Positions 52,314 to 60,939 of a stretch of 64,000 nt of DNA are shown one piece after another. The stretch is from an uncultured Chloroflexales bacterium. Its GTDB lineage: Bacteria; Chloroflexota; Chloroflexia; Chloroflexales; Chloroflexaceae. The stretch is taken from positions 1 to 64,000 of the forward strand of contig CALCJV010000007.1 in the NCBI GenBank assembly GCA_937967405.1. Reading direction: 5' to 3'. The notes beneath the pieces are model-generated. The model searched no databases. It had not been told where the DNA came from and saw only the letters and a program-made list of their open reading frames with translations. Every line of letters starts with the position of its first letter. Position 1 is the first letter of the stretch. A program made the translations under genes and the position numbers.

Positions 52314-53681
52314 ATGCCTGTGCCGATTCTGACTGACCTGACCCACGCCCGCCAAACCATCTTGCGGCGCGTGCCCTTCGATGCGATGCCTGTGCCGCAA
52401 AGCCTACAGGATGGCATTGCGGCGCGGTTTGGCGAACGCCTCACGCCCGCCCAAGCGGTGGAGCGTGTGCTAGCCGATGTGCGCGAACGCGGTGATGCGG
52501 CTCTGCACGAGTGGACCTATCGGCTTGATGGGGTGCAGCTTGACCACTTCGAGTTAGGGGCGCAAGATTTTGCCGCTGCTGCCGCCCGCCTTGACCCCAA
52601 CCAGCTGGCTGCGCTTCAGCTGGCCGCCGATCAGCTCGAACGCTTTCACCTACGCCAGCAGCGCAACTCTTGGACCGATTTCAGCGTCGAAGGGGTATTC
52701 GGGCAGCTGGTCGTGCCGTTGCAGCGGGTGGGGATTTATGTGCCGGGCGGGGCGGCTCCGCTCCCATCGTCGCTGCTGCATGCCGCAATTCCGGCCCGAG
52801 TAGCCGGTGTGGCTGAGCTGATCGTTTGTACCCCCCCAACCCGTGATGGGCTGCACCACGCGCCGCCGGATATTACGCTCGCGGCAGCCCACATTGCAGG
52901 TGTGCAACGTCTGTTTACGCTGGGTGGCGCACAGGCTATCGGGGCACTAGCTTATGGGACGCACAGCGTGCCCCAAGTGGACAAGATTGTCGGCCCCGGT
53001 AATCTGTTTGTAGTCCTTGCCAAACGGGCCGTGTATGGTGTGGTTGGGATTGAGAGCCTGCCGGGCCCAACCGAAACGCTGGTGCTTGCGGATGAATCTG
53101 CCGATCCGCGCTACGTTGCGGCCGATCTGCTGGCCCAAGCTGAGCACGTTCTAGCCAGTGCAATCTTGATCACGCCCGCGGCCACGCTCGCGCAGGCCGT
53201 GCAAGCCGAGATCGCGCAGCAACTGCGCCACCTGCCGCCCGCTAATGCACAGGCAGCGGCGGAGGCGGTGGAGCAGCGCGGCGGGATCATTCTTGTGCCC
53301 GATCTGGATACGGCACTGGAATTGGCGAATGAGTATGCCGCCGAGCACCTGTGCTTGCTGGTGCAAGAGCCGCTCCAGTATGTCGGGCGCATTCGGAATG
53401 CTGGCGGTATCTTTGTCGGCGAGCGTTCGTTCGAGGTACTCGGTGATTACGTTGCAGGCCCCTCGCACATTATGCCTACGGGCGGCACTGCGCGGTATGC
53501 CTCGCCCGTGAATGTGGATGATTTTCGCAAAGTAATCTCGCTGGTGGGGCTGAATGAGCGAGCCTTGCAGCGCATTGGGCAAGCGGCGGTGTGCCTTGCC
53601 ACTGCCGAAGGCTTGCACGCCCATGCGACCGCTGTGCAGCTGCGCCTCGATGATCTGCTTCAGCACGAGTGTGAGGTATAA
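52314..53681 (+). CDS. hisD: histidinol dehydrogenase
   Basis: HisD oxidises histidinol to histidine in two NAD-dependent steps. The 455-aa protein has VGIYVPGGAAPLPSSLLH near residue 139, LGGAQAIGALAYGT near 204, KIVGPGNLFV near 226, and the catalytic/zinc residues in LLAQAEH near 275 and EYAAEHLCLLV near 343, with SHIMPTGGTARYASP near 386. ATG 52314 follows GAGGAG at 9-nt spacing; GTG 52308 is too close to that site. A TATAAT at 52267-52272 is a likely -10. No other his genes are adjacent. Confidence 0.94.
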   Translation: MPVPILTDLTHARQTILRRVPFDAMPVPQSLQDGIAARFGERLTPAQAVERVLADVRERGDAALHEWTYRLDGVQLDHFELGAQDFAAAAARLDPNQLAALQLAADQLERFHLRQQRNSWTDFSVEGVFGQLVVPLQRVGIYVPGGAAPLPSSLLHAAIPARVAGVAELIVCTPPTRDGLHHAPPDITLAAAHIAGVQRLFTLGGAQAIGALAYGTHSVPQVDKIVGPGNLFVVLAKRAVYGVVGIESLPGPTETLVLADESADPRYVAADLLAQAEHVLASAILITPAATLAQAVQAEIAQQLRHLPPANAQAAAEAVEQRGGIILVPDLDTALELANEYAAEHLCLLVQEPLQYVGRIRNAGGIFVGERSFEVLGDYVAGPSHIMPTGGTARYASPVNVDDFRKVISLVGLNERALQRIGQAAVCLATAEGLHAHATAVQLRLDDLLQHECEV

Positions 53682-53765
53682 GGTATACTGAAGGCAAGGT
53701 TATGCGGACTATGCCGATTGGATGACACTATCAGATTTCTTACGAAAGAAGGTACAGGTACTTGT

Positions 53766-54023
53766 ATGAATGGCTTTATTTACACCTTTATCAGTCTGCT
53801 GTTTCAGGCACTGTCGTTTGCCATCTTGGGGCGGGTGCTGCTCTCATGGATTGACCCACAGGGCGGCATGCGCGTGACCCAAATTCTGGGCGAGATGACC
53901 GAGCCGATCTTGCGCCCGATCCGCAGCGTGCTGCCAACCGTCGGCATGTTTGATTTCTCGCCTATCGTGGCAATGGTCTTGCTGCAAGTGGTGGGCAACG
54001 CGCTCCTCTCCGCCCTGCGCTAG
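53766..54023 (+). CDS. yggT: YggT family membrane protein
   Basis: The 85-aa protein has two membrane helices with the YggT pattern: RVLLSWIDPQGGMRV, then LGEMTEPILRPIRSVLPTVG, then DFSPIVAMVLLQVVG. YggT proteins are found with cell-division or SecY-export genes and their role is not settled. The start at 53766 gives the usual length; the upstream ATG at 53718 adds 16 residues that do not fit the family. It sits between hisD and the spermidine-synthase-like gene on one strand. Confidence 0.88.
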   Translation: MNGFIYTFISLLFQALSFAILGRVLLSWIDPQGGMRVTQILGEMTEPILRPIRSVLPTVGMFDFSPIVAMVLLQVVGNALLSALR

Positions 54024-54036
54024 CCCACGCTTGCGT

Positions 54037-55707
54037 ATGCCCGCCCCACCGCCGCGCCTGCCGCAGCGCACCGAACTGCCCGCAGTGGTGTTTGTGGCGG
54101 GCGTGTCCATGCTCGGCATCGAAATGCTGATGCCGCGCCTGTTGGCTCCGTATTTCGGTACGGCTCAACCGATCTGGGCGATCATCATCAGTAGCACGCT
54201 GCTGTTTCTCGCGGCCGGCTACTGGCTCGGTGGTCGCCTTGCCGATCACGATCCGCGCCTTGTGTGGCTCTATCGCCTGCTGGCGTGGGCTGGGCTAGCG
54301 TGTGCGCTCATCCCGCTCGTGGCGCGGCCGATCCTCCGCACCGCCCGCCTCGCCCTCCTCGATGTGGCAGCGGGAACCTTCCTTGCCGCGCTAGGCGGAG
54401 CCGTGCTGCTCTTTGCTGTGCCCGTCACGCTGCTGGCGGCGGTTAGCCCTCTGGCGGTGCGCTTGCACTTGCACCACAGCACGGCGGGCGTGCAGGCGGC
54501 GGGGCGGACGGTTGGCATGCTCTCCGCCTTATCTACCATTGGTGCATTGCTGGGGACCCTACTGACCGCCTTCTGGCTGATCCCCAACATCGGTACAACC
54601 GCCAGCTTCTACCTGTTTGCGCTCGTGTTGCTGGTGCTTGCCACGCTTGGCGGGCGCGAATGGTTGCCGCTGCCCATGATCGTATTGGTGGGTGGGCTAG
54701 GTGGCTATGCCCTAAATACACCGGCCCCGATTGCACCCGCTGCCTGCATTGAGTGCGTGCTGGTGGCTGAGGCTGAGTCGGCATATAACTATATCCAAGT
54801 CGTTGAACAGTACGGCTTTGATGCCGATGGCCTTGATCCACGCCTGCACCTGCTGCTCAATGAGGGCTTTGCGCTGCACTCGACCTACCGCTTGCGCTAC
54901 CGCGAGCGTGGCGATCCGGCCGATTTGCTGACCGGCGGTGGGCCGTGGGACTACTTTATGATTGCGCCATTTGTGCAGGCGCACCGCACGCCGCAGAGTA
55001 TCCAGCGCGTGGCCATTTTAGGGGCGGCAGCGGGCACGGTGCCCAAGCAACTGCTTGCTGTCTATGGCCCGGAGCTGCACCTTGATGCCGTCGAGCTGGA
55101 TCCGGCGATTATTGCGCTCAGCCGGGCCTACTTTGATCTCGATGCCGACCAGCGCACCGCCCCGAACTATCACGTCCACGCCGCCGATGCGCGGGCGTGG
55201 CTGGCCACGCAGCCACACGATCCACGCGGCTATGATTTGATCGGCGTGGATGCTTACCAGCAGCCGTACATCCCCTTCCACCTGACAACGGTCGAGTTTT
55301 TCGCAGAGCTACGCACCCATCTCGCCCCAGATGGGGTGGTGGTACTGAATGCAGCGCGTGGCCCCAACGGCGATGAACGGCTTGTGCGAGCTGTGGCAAC
55401 TAGTATGCGAGCCGTGTTTCCACAGGTCTTCTTAATTGACACGCACCGCGCACGCGGCGCAGCGAATGTGTTGGTGGTCGGTGTGCCCGTCCCCGTCGGC
55501 GATGGAGCGGGGCACCTTGCCGCGCATGTGGCCCAGATCAGCGACCCGACACTGGGGCAGGTGTTGCAGTGGGCCTTATTCGCGGGGGCCCAGCCCGTGC
55601 GCGAATTTGTGCCGCAGGCGGATGATCCGCCACCCTTCCGCGATGATCGCGCCCCGCTTGAACAGCTGGTAGATGCGCTGTTGCTTGAGCAGCTTAGCGG
55701 GTGGTAG
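54037..55707 (+). CDS. membrane-anchored spermidine/spermine synthase-like protein
   Basis: The 556-aa protein has an N-terminal half of about seven membrane helices (residues 15-230; GVSMLGIEMLMPRLLAPYFG is the typical start of this group) and a C-terminal SAM-type fold resembling polyamine synthases. That half has VAILGAAAGTVPKQLL in place of the GGG-x-G loop, AVELDPAIIALSRAYF and VDAYQQPYIPFHL. The residues that bind putrescine in real synthases are not clearly kept, so the substrate is open. The start at 54037 is 13 bp after yggT. Confidence 0.8.
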   Translation: MPAPPPRLPQRTELPAVVFVAGVSMLGIEMLMPRLLAPYFGTAQPIWAIIISSTLLFLAAGYWLGGRLADHDPRLVWLYRLLAWAGLACALIPLVARPILRTARLALLDVAAGTFLAALGGAVLLFAVPVTLLAAVSPLAVRLHLHHSTAGVQAAGRTVGMLSALSTIGALLGTLLTAFWLIPNIGTTASFYLFALVLLVLATLGGREWLPLPMIVLVGGLGGYALNTPAPIAPAACIECVLVAEAESAYNYIQVVEQYGFDADGLDPRLHLLLNEGFALHSTYRLRYRERGDPADLLTGGGPWDYFMIAPFVQAHRTPQSIQRVAILGAAAGTVPKQLLAVYGPELHLDAVELDPAIIALSRAYFDLDADQRTAPNYHVHAADARAWLATQPHDPRGYDLIGVDAYQQPYIPFHLTTVEFFAELRTHLAPDGVVVLNAARGPNGDERLVRAVATSMRAVFPQVFLIDTHRARGAANVLVVGVPVPVGDGAGHLAAHVAQISDPTLGQVLQWALFAGAQPVREFVPQADDPPPFRDDRAPLEQLVDALLLEQLSGW

Positions 55708-55813
55708 GGGGCTTGCGGTCACCGCTGTCGGCCACACGCACGCAGTATAATAGGCCCGTAGCCTGCACGCTGTGGTGCAGCTTGAACGCCCAGATACGAA
55801 AGGACGAAACGCA

Positions 55814-56683
55814 ATGAAGTTGGCAACCTTTAGCGTACCCGACGATTCGCTTGCACGAGTGGGGGTGGTAGATGCAACGGGCACGCGCCTGCACGATCTC
55901 GCGGCGGTAGTGCCGGATATGTTGACGCTGATTGATGGTGGAGCCGCCGCATTGGAGCAGGTGCGGGCGGCTCTGCCGACGGCTCCGCAGTATGCCTTGA
56001 GCGATATCACGTTGCTGGCTCCGCTGCCGCGCCCGCGCAAGAATATCATCTGCTTGGGGCTGAACTATGCCGCCCACGCCTACGAGTCGGCGCGAGCGCG
56101 GGGTCGCCCCGAAGTCTTGCCCGAACATCCCGTCTTTTTCACCAAATCGGTGAGCAGCGTCAATCATCCCAATGCTATCATTCCGCTGCATCGTGGGGTG
56201 ACCGAGCAGCTGGATTGGGAGGTGGAGCTAGCGGTGATCATTGGCAAGCACGGCAGCGCGGTGGCTGAAGCGCAGGCGATGGACTATGTGTTTGGCTATA
56301 CGGTGCTGAATGACATCTCGGCCCGCGATCTTCAGACGCGCCATCAGCAGTTCTACCGCAGCAAGAGCTTGAATGGTTCTGCCCCGATGGGACCATGGAT
56401 TGTGACGGCCGATGAGATTCCCGATCCGCATGCGCTGCGCTTGCAGTTGCGTCTGAATGGAGCCACAATGCAAGACTCCACCACCGCCGATATGATCTTC
56501 ACGATTCCGCAGATCATTGCGACCCTCTCGCATGGTGGGGTCGTTGAGCCGGGTGACATTATCTCGACAGGCACACCGAGTGGGGTGGGCATGGGCATGC
56601 AGCCGCCGCGCTGGTTGCAGGCGGGCGATGTGCTGGAAGCCGAGATTGAGCAGATTGGGGTGCTGCGAAATACCGTTGGCTAG
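55814..56683 (+). CDS. fumarylacetoacetate hydrolase (FAH) family protein
   Basis: The 289-aa protein has the FAH fold: NIICLGLNYAAHAYE near residue 77, FTKSVSSVNHPNAIIPL, the metal glutamates in DWEVELAVIIGK near residue 138, VFGYTVLNDISARDLQ and IISTGTPSGVGMGM. Members hydrolyse or decarboxylate beta-keto acids and related compounds. The substrate is unclear. ATG 55814 follows GAAAGGA; the upstream ATG 55772 lacks such a site. Confidence 0.88.
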   Translation: MKLATFSVPDDSLARVGVVDATGTRLHDLAAVVPDMLTLIDGGAAALEQVRAALPTAPQYALSDITLLAPLPRPRKNIICLGLNYAAHAYESARARGRPEVLPEHPVFFTKSVSSVNHPNAIIPLHRGVTEQLDWEVELAVIIGKHGSAVAEAQAMDYVFGYTVLNDISARDLQTRHQQFYRSKSLNGSAPMGPWIVTADEIPDPHALRLQLRLNGATMQDSTTADMIFTIPQIIATLSHGGVVEPGDIISTGTPSGVGMGMQPPRWLQAGDVLEAEIEQIGVLRNTVG

Positions 56684-56701
56684 CGCGGCCCAATCCATCG
56701 G

Positions 56702-57358
56702 CTAACTGGTAGCCCGTTCGCTGGATAGGCCACTGGGGGCGGTGGCGGGGCTGGCTTTGCGGCGCGGGAGCAGCAGCAAGCCCATGCCCAGCACAGCTGT
56801 CCAGCCAATCGCCATCCACATGGCGTAGCTCTGCGTGACGTGCGGGCCAAGTGGCGGGTGATAACGCCAGCCGTAATCTACGGAGACCGAGACGGCATAC
56901 CACAGGAACACGGCTGCCCGCCCAAGCAAGCCGGTGCGGGTGGCATACGGGATGAGTAGGATGCCCTGCACACCTAGCCCGATGTGGCTAACAAACAGCA
57001 TCAGGCTGATCGGATCAACGGGCCCGCCTGCGCTCCAATCGCGCATCCAGTAGCCAACCGTCCACAGCCCATATTTGATACACGCAAAGGCCGTGAAGGT
57101 GTAGAACAGATACCACGGACGATTGAACCGGATGGCAACAAGGGCCAGCGCAAACAGCAACGCGGCGAGCGGGCAGTCGGGCACGAAGGGGAGAAACTGG
57201 AACGGCGTTTCTACCAGCATCGGCCCATACCAATAGATTCCGCCCACGACTGCGCCAATCAGATTGGCGATAATCACGGCCCAGAAGAGCAGTGGACGTT
57301 CAATCACGGCTTTCAGCGTCAGGTAGAAGGTGGTTTCAAAAGTACGGTAGGACAGCAT
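56702..57358 (-). CDS. DUF1405 family membrane protein
   Basis: The 218-aa protein has five or six membrane helices and the DUF1405 segments NLIGAVVGGIYWYGPML, ETPFQFLPFVPDCPLAA and YLFYTFTAFACIKYGLWTV. Function of the family is unknown. The start at 57358 follows GAGGAG. It ends the three-gene run MBL hydrolase, acyltransferase, DUF1405, which are tightly packed. Confidence 0.85.
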   Translation of the reverse strand: MLSYRTFETTFYLTLKAVIERPLLFWAVIIANLIGAVVGGIYWYGPMLVETPFQFLPFVPDCPLAALLFALALVAIRFNRPWYLFYTFTAFACIKYGLWTVGYWMRDWSAGGPVDPISLMLFVSHIGLGVQGILLIPYATRTGLLGRAAVFLWYAVSVSVDYGWRYHPPLGPHVTQSYAMWMAIGWTAVLGMGLLLLPRRKASPATAPSGLSSERATS

Positions 57359-57369
57359 CAGGTAGCTCC

Positions 57370-57963
57370 TCACTCGACTTCGTGCAAGTCATGGGTGTGG
57401 TTAGCACGGGATGATGGTGGGTCCAGCAGCCGGATTGGCACGCCGCCGACAAATGCGCCGGGCGGCACATCGCGGTTGACAAGGCTCATCGCCGAGATGG
57501 TTGCACCATCTCCGATCACCACGCCGGGTAGGATGGTTGTATTTGCGCCAATTGTCACGTTACGCCCAATCACGACAGGCCCCCGCCGCCACTCGTGGCG
57601 CATAAATTCGTGGCATAAGATGACCGAGTTGTAGCCAATCAAGGTATCATCGCCAATCGTAATATCTTGTGGGAAGAAAATATCCATCATCACCATCAGG
57701 CCGATGGCCGTGTGCTTGCCGACGCGCATGCCCAACGCACGGTAGATCAGTGTCTTGAGCCAGAAGAAGGGGGCATAGCGGGCGATGATAATCAGCAGCG
57801 AATTGCGGATCACGCGCAGGTAGCCACCGGTGACTTTGGGGAAGTAGTAGAGTGAGTTATGGATGCCCGCAGGCGGATATGAGCGCAGGCGGGCTTTGCG
57901 GGTGGCGGTGCTGCCGAGGGTAGTCAAGACCGCAGGCTGGGCCGGGTGTGCGTCAGAGGACAA
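57370..57963 (-). CDS. hexapeptide-repeat acyltransferase
   Basis: The 197-aa protein has a hydrophobic stretch near residues 55-75 and then a left-handed beta-helix: IGLMVMMDIFFPQDITIGDDTLIG, VVIGRNVTIGANTTILPGVVIGDGA and ISAMSLVNRDVPPGAFVGGVP. The last segment is typical of sugar or maltose O-acetyltransferases. The start is TTG 57963, with AAGGA 7 bp upstream, and overlaps the MBL gene by 11 bp; no ATG is suitable. The acceptor is unknown. Confidence 0.78.
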   Translation of the reverse strand: MSSDAHPAQPAVLTTLGSTATRKARLRSYPPAGIHNSLYYFPKVTGGYLRVIRNSLLIIIARYAPFFWLKTLIYRALGMRVGKHTAIGLMVMMDIFFPQDITIGDDTLIGYNSVILCHEFMRHEWRRGPVVIGRNVTIGANTTILPGVVIGDGATISAMSLVNRDVPPGAFVGGVPIRLLDPPSSRANHTHDLHEVE

Positions 57964-58864
57964 TTTCCAATCCTTCGTAGGCCGCAACCGTATTGCTAAA
58001 AAGGCTCTGTGCGTGGCATTCAAGCTGGGCGATATCATCATCGGTGTAACGCGGCTCGTGATGCACTAGCACAAGCTGGCGGGCATTTGCAAGGCGGGCT
58101 ACCGCACAGGCCATTTCGGGTGTGCTATGGCCCCAGCCCTGCCGCCCAGCGATGTAGTCCTCTTGGGTATATTGGCAGTCGTGGATCAGCAGATTGGTAT
58201 CTTTGGCAAACTTGACCAGCCGCCGATCTGTTTCGGCGTAGCCTTCGGTATCACTTGCAAAGACAACCGACTTGCCCTGCCACTCGATCCGATAGACGTA
58301 CACCCCATTGCGTGGGTGGGCGTGGCTCCGGTGGATCATCACGCGCACGGTCTCTGGGGAGGAAGGAATATGGCTGTGGTAAATATTGTGAATTTGCAGG
58401 CTGCCGCGTTCGTGGTCAATCGTAATCATCTCGGTTTCATGCAGGCTCCGCACAACTTTGAACGATGGCATCTCAGTCAAGCTCACCGGATGGCTAGGCG
58501 GCAAGACGGCGTGGTTGAGCGAGTCTTCGAGTTCTTCATCGAAAGTGCGTGGCCCCAGAATATGCAGGGTACTAGTGCCTTGAAACGCAGGAGGGAAGAA
58601 CGGAAAGCCCTGTGTGTGGTCATGGTGCATATGCGTAAGCAGAATCGTGGCACTGATGGGCGTGCCGCCATTCTCACGCGAACGCCGCAGCAGATCGTAG
58701 CCGAGATTGATGATGCCAGTGCCGGCATCAATGATTAAGGTGTGCCGCCCCACCTGCACCTCAACGCAGGTGGTGTTTCCACCATAGCGCAGCGTGTGTG
58801 CGCCGGGGACAGGGTAACTTCCGCGAGTGCCCCAAAAACGGACTGTGAACTGATCAGCCTTCAT
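57953..58864 (-). CDS. MBL-fold metal-dependent hydrolase
   Basis: The 303-aa protein has FWGTRGSYPVPG at residue 9, TRYGGNTTCVEVQ-like sequence and LIIDAGTGI, then the zinc motif THMHHDHTQGFPFF near residue 77, SDTEGY near 204 and a late LVHHEP. These are features of metallo-beta-lactamase-fold hydrolases related to RNase Z and PhnP-type phosphodiesterases. Start 58864 follows AAGGAG. It opens the operon with the acyltransferase and DUF1405 gene. Confidence 0.85.
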   Translation of the reverse strand: MKADQFTVRFWGTRGSYPVPGAHTLRYGGNTTCVEVQVGRHTLIIDAGTGIINLGYDLLRRSRENGGTPISATILLTHMHHDHTQGFPFFPPAFQGTSTLHILGPRTFDEELEDSLNHAVLPPSHPVSLTEMPSFKVVRSLHETEMITIDHERGSLQIHNIYHSHIPSSPETVRVMIHRSHAHPRNGVYVYRIEWQGKSVVFASDTEGYAETDRRLVKFAKDTNLLIHDCQYTQEDYIAGRQGWGHSTPEMACAVARLANARQLVLVHHEPRYTDDDIAQLECHAQSLFSNTVAAYEGLEIVL

Positions 58865-58958
58865 CGTACACTTCTCCTTGCTCAATCGGTTCATAGGGTC
58901 AGGTCGCAGGATCGCTACCCCATTGCATCCGTATGGCATACCAATTAGCGTACCGTGC

Positions 58959-58988
58959 ATTGTACACCCAACTGAATAAGTTAGCCAA
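58959..58988 (-). promoter_or_regulatory. promoter upstream of MBL-fold gene
   Basis: On the minus strand TTGGCT and TACAAT are spaced 18 bp, about 95 bp before the start codon. Both hexamers differ from consensus, so this is a moderate candidate. Confidence 0.45.
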
Positions 58989-59226
58989 TTTTTACCAATG
59001 GCCTGCTGCATGCGAAGCATTGGCGAGAACGCAAGGCGGATTGTGAGCTTGTGTAGGGTTGAAGAACATAGAATCGGCTAATCTAGGCATATGGATGAGG
59101 GCAGATTGCTTAAAGCGAGAAAGATCGCACGCCAGCAACTTTTATTGTAATGATTTGCAAAGCGGCTGTCAAATACCGCAAATGTCGTTGTGCTGGTTGG
59201 CACACCAGAGCGATCAACATCTATAC
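58989..59226. other. gene-free AT-richer stretch
   Basis: About 240 bp between the MBL promoter and the gcv hairpin. I see no gene or clear RNA in it. It is more AT-rich than its surroundings around 59130-59160. Confidence 0.4.
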
Positions 59227-59263
59227 TCAGCAAGCGGCGGGCCACTAGCCCGCCGCTTGCTGA
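59227..59263 (-). terminator. 16-bp hairpin after gcv operon
   Basis: TCAGCAAGCGGCGGGC and GCCCGCCGCTTGCTGA pair perfectly around CACTA, 45 bp beyond the gcvPB stop. No T-run follows. It probably ends or protects the gcv mRNA. Confidence 0.65.
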
Positions 59264-59308
59264 GGGCTGGGCCCATTCAGGGACATGCTCGGTGCGAGCT
59301 GGGTGATG

Positions 59309-60793
59309 CTACTCGCCGCGCCGCAGCTCCGCGAACTTCTCAGCGTTGTAGCGCAGGATTGGCTTGCGAGCAGCACGCACCTCATCGAGCCGCCGGACGG
59401 GAGCGTTGGTGGGGGCATTGTGGAGCACGTCGGGCGTTTCGATGGCTTCCCTTGCGATCTGGCGCATCACCGCAATGAAACGATCCATGTTGGCTTTGCT
59501 CTCGGTTTCGGTTGGCTCGATCATCAGGGCTTCGGGGACAATCAAGGGAAAATAGACTGTCGGCGGATGGATGCCGAAGTCAATCAGCCGCTTAGCAATA
59601 TCGAGCGTGCGGATGCCCTGTGCTCCAGCAATCTGCCCGCGCAATACCGCCTCGTGCATGCAGATGCGGTCAACGGCCGCTGGGTAGAGGTCTTGCAATT
59701 GGGTGCGGATGTAGTTGGCATTCAGCACCGCCGTCTCGGAGACTTCGCGCAAGCCTTGTTCGCCGAGCGTGCGAATGTAGGTCCACGCCCGCACGAGCAT
59801 GCCAAAGTTGCCATGAAAGGTCTTGAGTCGCCCGATGCTCTGCTCCGGCATAAACAGCTCATACGTGCCATCTGTTGCGTTTTGACGCACGATAGGGCCG
59901 GGCAGGAACGGCGCAAGGGCCGCCGTGCAGCCGACTGCGCCGCTGCCCGGCCCGCCGCCGCCGTGTGGAGTGGTGAAGGTTTTGTGCAGGTTGTAGTGCA
60001 TAAAGTCGAAGCCGACTTGGCCGGGCTTGGCGATGCCCAGAATCGCGTTGAAGTTGGCTCCGTCGCCGTACATCAAGCCGCCCGCTGCGTGCACCAGCCG
60101 CGAAACCTCGACAATCTGCTCCTCAAATAGCCCCAGCGTGTTCGGGTTGGTCAGCATCATGCCGACGGTGCGCGGCGAGAGCTTGCTTTGCAAGTCGTCC
60201 AGATCAACGTTGCCCCGCGCATCGCTCTTGACCTCAATCACCTTGAAGCCTGACATGGCCGCGGTGGCCGGGTTGGTGCCGTGTGCTGCATCGGGCACGA
60301 GTACTTCGGTGCGCTCGACATCGCCGCGACTGAGGTGGTAGGCCCGAAAGACGAGAATGCCCGCGAATTCGCCTTGTGCTCCGGCGGCGGGCTGAAGCGA
60401 GACGGCATCAAAGCCGCTGATCTCGCCCAGATATTGCTGCAACTGATACATCAGCGCGAGTGCGCCCTGCGACAGGCTTTGATCTTGCAGGGGGTGCGCG
60501 GCGGCAAAGCCAGGCAAGCGGGCCGCTTCTTCGTGCAGCTTGGGGTTATACTTCATCGTACAGGAGCCAAGTGGATACATCACCGTATCAATGCAGACGT
60601 TGCGCTGGCTGATGCGCGTAAAGTGGCGGATGACTTCGGTTTCGCTCAGTTCGGGGAAGCCGGCCAGCTCATCCTCGCGCAGCAGGTGCGTGGGCAGGGG
60701 GGCGGTGGGCACATCAAGCGTGGGCAGGTTTGCGCCGATCTTACCCGTGCTGGATAGCTCGTACAGGGGTGGTTCACTGGTGTACACTGACAT
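59309..60793 (-). CDS. gcvPB: glycine dehydrogenase (aminomethyl-transferring) subunit 2
   Basis: GcvPB is the PLP-binding half of the two-subunit P-protein that decarboxylates glycine and loads the aminomethyl group on GcvH. The 494-aa protein has MYPLGSCTMKYNPK near residue 72, HGTNPATAAM near 170 and the PLP lysine in NLHKTFTTPHGGGGPG near 270. It is the last gene of gcvT-gcvH-gcvPA-gcvPB and lies 146 bp after gcvPA. Confidence 0.95.
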   Translation of the reverse strand: MSVYTSEPPLYELSSTGKIGANLPTLDVPTAPLPTHLLREDELAGFPELSETEVIRHFTRISQRNVCIDTVMYPLGSCTMKYNPKLHEEAARLPGFAAAHPLQDQSLSQGALALMYQLQQYLGEISGFDAVSLQPAAGAQGEFAGILVFRAYHLSRGDVERTEVLVPDAAHGTNPATAAMSGFKVIEVKSDARGNVDLDDLQSKLSPRTVGMMLTNPNTLGLFEEQIVEVSRLVHAAGGLMYGDGANFNAILGIAKPGQVGFDFMHYNLHKTFTTPHGGGGPGSGAVGCTAALAPFLPGPIVRQNATDGTYELFMPEQSIGRLKTFHGNFGMLVRAWTYIRTLGEQGLREVSETAVLNANYIRTQLQDLYPAAVDRICMHEAVLRGQIAGAQGIRTLDIAKRLIDFGIHPPTVYFPLIVPEALMIEPTETESKANMDRFIAVMRQIAREAIETPDVLHNAPTNAPVRRLDEVRAARKPILRYNAEKFAELRRGE

Positions 60794-60939
60794 TGAGTTT
60801 ACCTTCTAGATTGACGCTGCACGGCGGCAGCGGGTAATGGTTCACATCAATCGCTTCAATTAATCTAATCCAATCGCTCATACGGTAATGGCTTGTTTGC
60901 GGCAATCGGCAGCAGAGCGGAAGGGCGGGTGTTGCAGGG

